NCBI GenBank assembly: GCA_030068075.1
Contig: CM057836.1
Location: 71,027,788 to 71,091,787, forward strand
Direction of reading: 5' to 3'
Length of the DNA stretch: 64,000 bases
Source: Paguma larvata
Taxonomy: Eukaryota > Chordata > Mammalia > Carnivora > Viverridae
Every line of letters begins with the position of its first letter. The first letter of the stretch is position 1. The notes beneath the pieces were generated by a model. The model saw only the letters and a list, made by a program, of their open reading frames with translations, was not told the DNA's origin and searched no databases. This document shows, one piece after another, positions 54,608 through 64,000 of the stretch. Both the position numbers and the translations under genes were made by a program.

Positions 54608-54850
54608 GGGCGCCTGGGTGGCTCAGTCGGTTGGGCGGCCGACTTCAGCTCAGGTCATGATCTCGCGGTCTGTGAGTTCGGGCCCCGTGTCGGGCTCTGT
54701 GCTGACGGCTCAGAGCCTGGAGCCTGCTTCCGATTCTGTGTCTCCCTCTCTCTCTGCCCTTGCCCTGTTCACGCTGTGCCTCTATGTCTCTCAAAAATAA
54801 ATAAACATTAAAAAAAAATTTAAAAAAATAAATAAATAAAATAAAAAATA
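54608..54850 (+). mobile_element. Near-consensus felid SINE
   Basis: Plus-strand, one of the least diverged copies here (ggcgcctgggtggctcagtc head). It has a perfect duplication aaataaacaaacgtg ending at 54607 and repeated from about 54850. The composite A-rich tail is over 50 nt long. Confidence 0.95.
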
Positions 54851-54879
54851 AAATAAACAAACGTGACAAGGAAAGAAGT

Positions 54880-56059
54880 CACCAACAGTAAGAGTAAAAA
54901 ACCAAACAAACAAAAAACTCCGCAGAAACAAGAAGCAGACTTAAACCAAGAAATTTTAGATATGCAATATTAAGTATATTAAAATGCTTAAAGTAATATA
55001 AAGAGAATGGAACACATGAGCAAAGAACAAGATATTACTTAAAAAAAAAAAAGACTAGGCAGAGTTAGAAATGAACCAAATAACTTTTATAAATAAAAAA
55101 TATAATCATTGGAAAAAAAAAACCCTACAGACTGGTTAAACAACGTATCAGAGCTGAAGAGACGCTCAGTGAATTGGAGCATCTGAAGTAATCACAAAGA
55201 GAGCAGCACAGACACATGGCAGAAAAAAAATGTGAAAGTGTAACATATGTCCAAACACAGTTTTAGGAGAAGAGAATGAAGGAGCACAACATTCAAAGAG
55301 GTAATGATTGAGAATTTTCCAGAACTGATAAAACACATGAATTCCCTGATTAAGAAAACATAGTAAATCCAACAGGAAAAAGAAACAGAAACACACTTTT
55401 GGACTCAGAGGAGTAAAAGGAATCAGTATCTGGAACAATGATTTCTGAACAATAATAATGCAAGCCAAAGGACGGCACAATACAATCTCATAGATATTAA
55501 GGAAAAATAACTATCAATCTCAATCTGGACTGTATGCCCACAAAAAACTTTCAAGAACATGGGTGAAATATACATTTTCAAACAAACAAAACCTGACTAA
55601 CAGACTGACAATAAAAGAGCTCCTAAAGAATATTCAGGAAGAAGGAATGAATAGAAATTGGTAAGCATATGGACAAATCTAAATTTAACACTGACTGTAT
55701 AGAATGGAAATTTAAGAGGGAAAAAAGACAGAACTAAAATACCAGCCAATAATAAAGAAATGTATTCTGATCTCAGATATCCTAAGGTCTTAGTATTTTG
55801 GGGGATAAGTGAGAAGTTACTGACAGACTTTGATTTTGATGAGTTACATATACACATTTTGTAAAAATTTGTGAATAAATTCCAAACCAGTGCATGTGTG
55901 ATAGGATGGGGAAGGGGCTATAAGGAAAGGCAAAATGGAATTTAAAACACCCAATCGATATACAAGAAAGACAGAACGAGTAAGGGGAATCAGGAAGAAT
56001 AGGAATCACAAAATAATGCAGAAATAAATCCAAATTGCCACCTGAAAAATATTATGAAA
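54880..56059 (+). repeat. HAL1 (half-L1) fossil
   Basis: Segments such as agactggttaaacaacgtat, gataatgattgagaattttc and aactatcaatctcaatctgg follow the HAL1 consensus in order, in plus orientation, antisense to MSH2. No intact open frame survives. Confidence 0.7.
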
Positions 56060-56287
56060 GGGGCGCTTAGATGGCTCAGTGGGTTAAGTGTCTGTCTTCA
56101 GCTCAGGGCATGATCTCGCAGTTTTTAAGTTCGAGCTCCACATCGGGCTCTGTGCTGACAGCTCGGAGCCTGGGGCCTGGAGCCTGCTTCGGATTCTGTG
56201 ACTCCCTCTCTCTCTGCCCCTCCCCCACTCATGCTCTGTCTCTCCCTCTCTCTCAAAAATAAATAAACTTTAAAAAATAATATTTTT
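56060..56287 (+). mobile_element. Felid SINE inserted between L1/HAL1 fossils
   Basis: Plus-strand copy. aaatattatgaaa before it and aagattatgaaaat after it look like a target-site duplication. The body has an extra ggggcctgga unit (gagcctggggcctggagcct). Confidence 0.9.
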
Positions 56288-56344
56288 CAAGATTATGAAA
56301 ATAAATGTAAAATAAATAATACTAGCTATAAGCTTTCTTCCCAT

Positions 56345-57000
56345 AAAGACTCACAAAGGACAGAAAAATATATACCATGTAAAAAAACTAAAAAGGACAA
56401 CTCTGGCATAGCCCTCTTACTGTCAGACAAAAACACATCTAAGTCAAAAAGCATTACTACGGATACTGTCCCTAAAAAATGATGAAGGTTCAGTTCACCA
56501 CAAAGAAACTATAGCTCTGTGCTTTAAAAACATGAAGCAAAAATGGAATGAACTATAAGAAATCCACACTTCTCTCAGTAACTCGGCAGATTAAAAATCA
56601 GCAAACATACAGATAATGTGAACAAAACAACTAAAGCCCTATCTAATCTAGTGGACATACAGAAAACTTGCAAGTGATCCTCAAGCACATGGAGAACTTT
56701 TATGAAACTGACATGTACTAAAAGCTTAGAAATTAAAAAACATATTTCTAAATAAATGATAATGGGAATAAAATTCTTAAAACTGAAGATTTTACCTTTA
56801 AAACTTGTGGTATACATTCAGCTAAAGCAACATATAGAGAAAAAAATGTATAATCTTAAATGCTTACTGAAACAGACTGGAAAAATAGTGAACACTAAAC
56901 TAAAGAAGTTAAAAAAAATAGATTGAAAAAAATACGTAAGAACTGAAATTAATGAAATAAAAAAGCAAAGATAAAAAAGAGGATTTAAAAAATCACAAGT
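56345..57000 (+). repeat. Old L1 ORF2 fragment
   Basis: Contains gccctatctaatctagtgga and cctcaagcacatggagaact, matching the endonuclease-to-RT region of old L1 ORF2. Many stop codons. Confidence 0.65.
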
Positions 57001-57001
57001 T

Positions 57002-57136
57002 GGGGCACTTCAGTTGCTCAGTCAGTTAAGAGGCAGATTCTTGATTTCATAGCAGGTCTTAATCTCAGGGTCATGAGTTCAAGCCTTCATTGGGCTACAC
57101 ACTGGGAGTGAAGCTTACTTAAAAAAATTAATACAA
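57002..57136 (+). mobile_element. Old short-type CAN SINE
   Basis: Reads ggggcacttcagttgctcag through attgggctacacactgggag to a short A tail. It lacks the felid 3' body, so it is of the older carnivore-wide type. Confidence 0.8.
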
Positions 57137-57289
57137 AATAAAAATTAAAAGTCACAAGAGATAAAACTATGGAAAGGAGGAAATGTTGTAGGAGGCACAA
57201 ATTATATTAAAAATAAGGAGGGAATATATCTGCAAATGCAGCTATGTTTTTAAAGCATAATAAGCAAATCACTATGAACAACTTGTGGC

Positions 57290-58330
57290 AAGCGGAAAAC
57301 CCAGAAAGAAGTATTTATTTCCTAGAAAAAGAGTCTAGTATCCAGAATATATATAGAACTCTTACAACTCAACCACGAAAAGACAACCCAATTTTAAAAT
57401 GAGCAAAGGATTTGAACAGACATTTCTCCAAAGATTACAAAAAAATGGCATCAAACTAAGAAAAGATGCCCAACATCATTAGCTACCAGAGAAACACAAA
57501 TCAAAACCATAATGGGGGCACCTAGGGTGGCTCAGCTGGTTGAGCGTCCAACTCCACCTCAGGTCATGATCTCTTGGTTTCGTGGTGTCAAGCCCCACGT
57601 CGGGCTCTGTGTTGACACAGTTCAGACCCTGGACCCTGCTTCGGATTCTGTGTCTTCCTCTCTTTCTGCCCCTCCCCCTTCCCCTCCCTCCTTTCCCTCT
57701 CCCTCTCTCAGTTGAAAATAAACATTAAAAAAAAAAATAATGAAATATCACTTCACACCCACTAGATAGGCTATTAAGACAAACACCCAAAAAAAAAAAC
57801 CCAGAAAATAATAATTATTAGCAGCAATGTAAAGAAACAGGACTCCTATATTGCTGGTGGGAATGTTAAATGGTGCAGACACTATGGAAAATTATTTAGT
57901 GATTCCCCATAAAGTTAAACATAAAATTAACATATGACCCGGCAATTCCATTCCTAAATATATACCTAAAAGAACTGAAAACGGGTACTCAAATACTTGT
58001 ACATGACTGCTCATAGAAGTCCTAATCATAATAGCCAAGAGTTAAAAACAACTTAAAAGTCCACCAACAAACAAAAAGCAGAAACAGACCCATAAATACA
58101 AAGAACTGATAACTGCCGGAAAGGAGGGGTGTACAAGATGAGCAAAATGATTAGAGGGGAGTGGGGGGAACAGGCTTCCAGTTATGGTACGAATAAGTCA
58201 CAGGGATAAAGTACAGTTTAGGAAATACAGTCAATGGTATTGAAAAAGCACTGTATGGTGAACACAGCATTACCCACTGAGTTGTATGCTTGAAATTAAT
58301 ATTAACATAGTGTGTCAACTATTCTTTAAA
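57290..58330 (+). repeat. Old L1 3' end, interrupted by a SINE
   Basis: ORF2 end motifs (tgagcaaaggatttgaacag; acccggcaattccattccta) followed by an L1 3' UTR (cttccagttatggtacgaat; gcttgaaattaatattaaca) and an A-rich end. Plus orientation. No coding capacity. Confidence 0.8.
57515..57736 (+). mobile_element. Felid SINE nested in old L1
   Basis: Plus-strand copy splitting the L1, with ataatg at 57509-57514 and 57737-57742. Confidence 0.92.
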
Positions 58331-58612
58331 CAAAAAATAAAAATAAAAAATAGAAAACAAGGATAACTATAAGCAAAAATGTCAACATGTATTTAGGGTT
58401 AATTCTAGGTGGGAGAATATATTTCCTTTATATATACATATTTTTTTATTTCCAAGAACAAAAATATTAAGGCATTTATATATTACAGTATCTTTACAAC
58501 TTACATATACTTATACAATAATAATACAATTGTAGTAGGATCATGGAACTGTGGCTTTTTAAAACTGATTTCAATTTTTTCTGTCTCAGTATTGTCACTA
58601 AAAATTTATCTA

Positions 58613-58776
58613 GGGGTGCCAGGGTGGCTCAGTCAGTTAAGCATCTGAGTCGTGATTTCAGCCCAGGTCAGGATCTCATGATTCTTGAGTGTGAGCCACA
58701 TGTCAGGCTCTGACTGTCAGCACGGAGCCTGCTTGGGATTCTCTCCTCTCAAAATAAACAAACACACTTAAAAAAT
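58613..58776 (+). mobile_element. Plus-strand SINE, shortened CT block
   Basis: Head ggggtgccagggtggctcag. The CT-rich region is reduced to ctctcctctc, followed by an aaataaacaaacac tail. Flanks aaatttatct and aatgtttatctg. Confidence 0.9.
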
Positions 58777-58844
58777 GTTTATCTGATTATTACTACTTTT
58801 CCAATAATAGAGGAAATACCAATAATAAGTGTATGTGAAAACTA

Positions 58845-60985
58845 CTATTCAACTCTCACCACTGTTGTTTGACAAAGTTTTGGAAGTCCTAGCCTCAGCA
58901 ATCAAATGAAATGAAATAAAAGGCATCCAAACTGGCAAAGGAGTCAAAACTTTCACTTTTCACAGATCATATAATACTCTAAGTGGAAAACCTGAAAGAC
59001 TCCACCAAAAAACCGCTAGAACTGATACATGAATTCAGTAAAGTTGTAGGATAAAAAATCACTGTACAGAAAGTGGTTGCGTTTCTATACACCAATAATG
59101 AAGCAACATAAAAAGATATCAAGGAATCAATCCCATTTACGATTGCACCAAAAACCATAAAATACCTAGGAATAAACCTAAACCAAAGAAGTAAAAGATC
59201 TGTATGCTGAAAACTACAGAAAATTGTGAAAGAAATTGAAGAAGCCTCAAAGAAATGGAAAAACATTCCATGCTCATGGACTGGAAAAACAAATATTGTT
59301 AAAATGTCGATACTATCCAAAACAATCTATACATTCAATGCAATCCTAATCAAAATAGTACCAACATTCTTCTCAGAGCTAGAACAAACAATCCTAAAAT
59401 TTGTATGGAACCACAAGACCCTGAACAGCCCAAGTAATGTTGAACAAGAAAACCAAAACTGGAAGCATCACAATCTAGACTTTAGCCTCTACAACAAAAC
59501 TAGAATCATCAAGACAGTGTGGTACTGGCATAAAATCAGACACACAGACCAATGGACCAGAATACAGAACCCAGAACTGGGCCCACATACAAATGTATAC
59601 CCAACTAATTTTTGACAAAGCAGGAAGGAGTATCTAATGGAAAAAAGACAGTCTCTGTAGCAAATACTGCTGGGAGAACTGGACAGCAACATGCAGAAGG
59701 ATGAAACTGACCACTTTCTTACAGCGTACACAATAATAAGCTCAAAATGGATGAAAGACCTAAATGTGAGACAGGGAACCATCAAAATCCTAAAGAGAAG
59801 ACAGGCAGCAACCTCTTTGATCTTGGCCACAGCAAATGCCAGAAAGCAAGGGAAATAAAAGCATGTCTCTGAAAGCAAGGGAAATAAAAACAAAAATGAA
59901 CTATTGGGATCTCATCAAGATAAAAAGCTTCTGCACTGCAAAAGAAACAATCGATAAAACTAAAAGGCAACCAATAGAATGCGAGAAGATATTTGCAAAT
60001 GACATATCAGGTGAAGGGTGAGTATCTAAAGTCTATGAAGAACTTAAAAAACTCAACACCCAAAAAACAAATAATCCACTGAAGAAATGGGCTGAGGACA
60101 TGAACAGACACTTTTCAAAAGAAGACATCCAGATGGCTAACAGACACATGAAAAGACATTCAACATCGCTCATCATCAGGGAAATATAAATCAAAACCAC
60201 AATGAGATACCACCTCGCACCGGTGAGAGTGGCTAACATTAACGACTCAGGAAACAATAGATGTTCAGGAGGATGTGGAGAAAGGGGAACTGTCTTGCAC
60301 TGTTGGTGGGAATGCAAACTGGCGTAGCCGCTCTGGAAAACAGTGTGGAAATTCCTCAAAAAATTAAAAACAGAATTACCCTATGACCCAGCAATAGCAC
60401 TACTAGGAATTTATCCAAAGGATACAGGAGTGCTAATTCACAGGGCCACATGCACCCCAATGTTGATAGCGGCGCTATCAATTATGGAATTGATGGAAAA
60501 AGCCCAAATGTCCATCAACTGATGAATGGATAAAGAAGATGCGGTATATATAAACAATGGAATACTACTCAAAAACGAAAAAGAATGAAATCCTGCCATT
60601 TGCAACAACGTAGATGGAACTGGAGGGTATTATGCTAAGTGAAATAAGTCAGTCAGAGAAAGACAGATACCATGTTTTCATTCATATGTGGAATTTGAGA
60701 AACTTAACAGAAGACACTGAGGGAAGGGAAGGAAAAACAACAGTTAGAAACAGAGAAGGAGGCAAACCATAAGACACTCTTACATAAAGAGAACAAACTG
60801 AGGGTTGATTGGGGGTCAGGGGAGGTGGTGGGGAGGGGAAGTGGGTGACGGGCATTGAGGAGGGCATGTGTTGGGATGAGCACTGAGTGTTGTACGTAAG
60901 TGATGAATCATGGTAACCTACTCCAGGATCCAAGAGTATACTGTATACTCTATATGTTAGCTAACTTGACAATAAATTATATTAA
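58845..60985 (+). mobile_element. 5'-truncated L1, ORF2 C-terminal part plus 3' UTR
   Basis: About 2.1 kb of a LINE-1 in plus orientation, antisense to MSH2. The longest open piece (59226-59615) includes KMSILSKTIYTFNAI, LEQTILKFVWNHK and KTVWYWHKIRHTDQW, typical of the region after the reverse transcriptase. Later parts (ALLVGM-, [19 protein letters not shown]) lie in other frames, so frameshifts and stops have killed it. It ends in a 3' UTR with catgttttcattcatatgtg and a 13-A tail at about 60970-60985. It is the youngest-looking L1 in the window. Confidence 0.92.
59844..59889 (+). repeat. 29-bp tandem duplication inside the L1
   Basis: aagcaagggaaataaaa occurs at 59844-59860 and 59873-59889 with gcatgtctctga between. 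Other L1s have one copy. Confidence 0.85.
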
Positions 60986-62760
60986 AAAAAAAAAAACAGA
61001 AAACTAATATTCAAAGATGAAATGCCCAAATACAGTATAGAATGATTTTAAAATTTAATACATCTCACTGAATCATCCAATCTAACTGAAATTGTTTACC
61101 TTTTGTTAAAAATCATTGCCATTTTGAATCTTGTCCTCGGGGTCGTAGAGATCTACATTTATATCTACTCCAGAAATGAAAACTCTTTCCATAAGATGTA
61201 TGGAAGGAAGACACAACAGTACCTTAAGCATTATATACGAAGCTAAGCCTAGGAAAAAATAACCCTACCACTCATATAAATGACTGTTCCCTTCATCACG
61301 TGAGCTCCTAAGTGCACAGCTGGAAAACATGAGGAAAGCTTTCAGGAATCATACATGAAATGACTGCTATCCTCTGAGGTTTGCTCAAAGTAGTTCTGAG
61401 TCATGTAATTTAAATTCCTAAATTCATTACAAATACCTACAATGACAGTGAAGAGCTGAATTCACTTTATGACCCCGAGGTAAGTTTAAACGTTTGTAAC
61501 TGAGAATAAAGCAGATATTGTAGCAGGTCAATTCCCTAGAGAATCCAGAGCAGGTTATAAGTAGGAATTGTATTTATTTAAAAGATAGCATCACACTATA
61601 AAACACGAAAGCCTTCAGTTACAGGACCCTATCTTAGCAGACAAGACTGGTAGACTACATAACAGTCATTCATTCCCTCCTTCCCCCTTCCCAGTAGAGC
61701 TCTCATTTTGTTAGGCCCATCATCACATTCTAGATCTCTGGCCACAATCACTGCTTAAATGGTCCCATCAAAACAAACTGTAGAACTCTTCCTAGGAATG
61801 TTGCATGAATTACTACTGGTAGATACTCAACCTAGGGCCAAAAGAGGGGCCTGTGTTAGGTAGGAATTAAAATCATGAAAGAGACGAGATCAAGAAATTA
61901 GGTCCTTTGCATGGCATTGTTGAGCTGGTGGATAAAGCAACTCTAAATTAAAGCCTACCCTATCTCTAGACTTTTAATTTCATGAGCCAAGGTGTACTGA
62001 GTTTTAGATTATGTGCAAAATAAAGAGTCCTAACTGATACTGAATTTAAACCTCGGAAAATCTATTGGGGGTGGGGAGGAGAGGAAATCCACAGCTCACA
62101 TCTTATTGACACAGTACTTAACAGTGAAGGAGGATTCAAAATATGTCATCGTGGCATAAAAATCATTCCAAGATGAAAGCATCTGAGAACAGACTTGGTT
62201 TCTGAACTCTCTTATCTCCCTAAAAGCAGAGCCTCCCAAAAGAACTCGGTTGTTGTAAATCCCTCCCAGGGAGCTTCATAACCAAGGAAGCCAAATTATC
62301 ATATCCTCAATCTATTCTCCAAAGGGCTCATTAATCACTTGTAAAAGTCATTTGTTTTCCTGGAAGTGTCCTTTCTCCCTCTCCCATTCCCCTACTAAGA
62401 TAATATATAAGCCCCAAATTCTAATAGCCTCCTTGAGTCACATTTTTCTGTGAACCCAAAAACCTGTCTGTTCTCTTGCTAATCTGTTTATGGGTTTAAT
62501 TAGCAGACCTCCAAACAATGAACTGAAGACAGCAGAAAAAAAAGTTTTTCTCCCCCATAAAATTAACTACTTTCAGATTAAGAAATCAAGTTTTGTCATA
62601 ATCTTAAGTGACAGCAATAAAATTAGGGCAAAGGACCTCTCCTTTTCCAGTCTTTATCCATATAATTACACTGCTTGCCTTCCTAAAATCTACTCTTCCC
62701 AGACATAAAATCTTACAACATTCTAATCCCATAGCATCATTCAAAAATTGACACTAAAAA

Positions 62761-62965
62761 GGGGTGCCATCAGCCGGTTAAGGGTCCAACTCTTGATTTG
62801 GTTTAGGCCATGATCCCAGGGTCATGGGACTGAGCTCCCAGTTGAGGTCAGGGTCCATTCTGGGAGTGGAGTTGGCTTAAGATTCTCTCTCTCCCCCTCT
62901 ACCCGCCTCCCTTACTCACATGCTCTCTCTCTCAAAACAAAACAACAAAAAAACAATTAAAAAAC
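62761..62965 (+). mobile_element. Diverged plus-strand CAN SINE
   Basis: ggggtgccatcagccggtta head, gggagtggagttggcttaag body, CT block, aaaacaaaacaac tail. The middle is closer to the old short type. Confidence 0.8.
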
Positions 62966-63177
62966 ATTAAAACCGACTATTTTACAATCACAGTAAAGTC
63001 TAGTTTAACAGATATGTGTCAAGTATTTCAGAAAAAAGTAAATTTTAACCCACAATAAAGGAAGATGGAGCTGGAAGAAGCACATTAGGCTGTTAACATG
63101 TGTTCATCTGAAGAGGGAAGAATGGTCACTTTGCCTCTCTACTTCTTTGTATTGTTTTGTTTCACTCGGGTTTTTGG

Positions 63178-63344
63178 GGTTTTTTTTTTTTTTGAGAGAG
63201 AAAGAGAGGGAGTCAGAGAATGGGAGAGAATTCTAAGCAGTCTACATGCCTAGCACAGAGCCCGACTCAGGGCTTGATCTCACAACTCTGAGATCATGAC
63301 CTAAGCCAAAATCAAGTATTAGACACTTAACGAACTGAGCCACC
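63178..63344 (-). mobile_element. Diverged minus-strand SINE
   Basis: T-run and gagagagaaagagaggg through to gaactgagccaccctg. Flanks tgtttcactcg and tgtttcacttg form a duplication. Confidence 0.85.
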
Positions 63345-63612
63345 CTGTTTCACTTGTCTAACAGATGTGTTATCTTTATTAAGTAGAAAAGCTTCAAATA
63401 AAGAAAGTAAAAATTTACACTTTGGTATTTTGGTACATCATCATTTGTGAGGGAATGTTTTGGCTTATTTGCTGTCAAGCAGCTATGTATCCTCAGGGCT
63501 GGATCTATGCAGTCAGAAAATTGTATGAAAGGAGGGAAGGAGAGCAGGAAAGAGGGGAGGGAGGGAGGGAATAAATCAACAGGCAAAATATGATGCAAAC
63601 GTATCCAACATT

Positions 63613-63838
63613 AAAAAAAATTTTTTTAATAACGTTTATTCATTTTTGAGAGACAGAGAGACAGAGCACAAGGGGGGGAGGGACAGAGAGAGAAAGACAC
63701 AGAAGGTGAAGCAGACTCCAGGCTCTGAGCTGTCAGCACACGGTCCGATGTGGGGCTCAAACTCACTAACAGCAAGATCATGACCTGAGCCAAACTCAAG
63801 ATGCTCAACTGACTGAGCCGCCCAGGTGCCCCAAAAGC
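63613..63838 (-). mobile_element. Felid SINE
   Basis: Minus-strand copy with atccaacatt at 63603-63612 and 63839-63848. Confidence 0.93.
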
Positions 63839-64000
63839 ATCCAACATTTTGTCATCCTGCTGCTTCTCGTAATTATCATAGCAGTGGCTCACATCTTGTG
63901 TATGAGGAAAACAAACTGCTTACTGCCGGAGACAGCTTCTACTGTCCAAGAGAGGGAGAGGAAGAGAGGTCCTGAGGGGCGGGGCTCACATCTATTGGAT

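Larger units (their letters stand above)
51149..64000 (-). other. MSH2: MSH2 intron 8, 3' part
   Basis: At least 12.85 kb, dominated by retroelements: about ten plus-strand SINEs, two minus-strand SINEs, HAL1/L1 fossils (54880-57000), an old L1 3' end (57290-58330) and a 5'-truncated L1 (58845-60985). 60990-62760 is mostly unique sequence with nothing recognised. Confidence 0.85.

Noticed and set aside
59226..59615. 129-codon plus-strand frame as an independent gene
   Set aside because: It is a fragment of L1 ORF2, with frameshifts on both sides.
51149..64000. MSH2 exon 8 within the window
   Set aside because: Searched for the expected product and for its complement sequence; not found. Intron 8 is long in human as well.

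Overview
This is a 64 kb piece of a carnivore nuclear genome, most probably from a cat (Felidae). The main evidence is about 30 copies of a tRNA-Lys-derived SINE. Each has a head like GGGGCGCCTGGGTGGCTCAG, a body ending in GAGCCTGGAGCCTGCTTC, a CT-rich stretch and an AATAAA/poly(A) tail, which is the felid form of the carnivore CAN SINE. The genome is interspersed and intron-rich, and the two recognisable genes are vertebrate.

Layout. 1-7386 is intron 1 of KCNK12 (plus strand). 7387-8288 is the last coding exon of KCNK12 (THIK-2, a two-pore-domain potassium channel subunit), lying in a dense CpG island and followed by a short 3' UTR with AATAAA. About 8.4-34.5 kb is intergenic: GC-rich and SINE-poor to about 26 kb, then AT-richer with nested SINEs and old antisense L1 pieces. 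34779-64000 is the 3' half of MSH2 on the minus strand. It contains the conserved 3' UTR, exons 16 down to 9 (codons 463-934) and their complete introns, and the 3' part of intron 8. The start of KCNK12 (exon 1) lies to the left of the window and MSH2 exons 1-8 to the right.

The two genes are convergent, the same arrangement as human 2p21. They are functionally unrelated. KCNK12 is a membrane channel subunit. MSH2 is the shared subunit of the MutS-alpha and MutS-beta mismatch-recognition complexes. All eight MSH2 exons have intact frames, AG/GT splice borders and, as far as I recall them, the same lengths as the human exons (124, 151, 98, 246, 205, 248, 176 nt and 171 nt of coding sequence), so the gene looks functional.

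The rest is repeat biology: SINEs nested in SINEs with clear target-site duplications, a cluster of HAL1/L1 fossils in MSH2 intron 8 including a ~2.1 kb 5'-truncated L1, MIR, L2 and MER remnants, and microsatellites. I found no new protein-coding system. The most interesting signals are a genome-scale pattern (SINEs lie antisense to both flanking genes, so their orientation flips between the genes) and a poly(A)-only insertion flanked by a 13-bp duplication in MSH2 intron 12.
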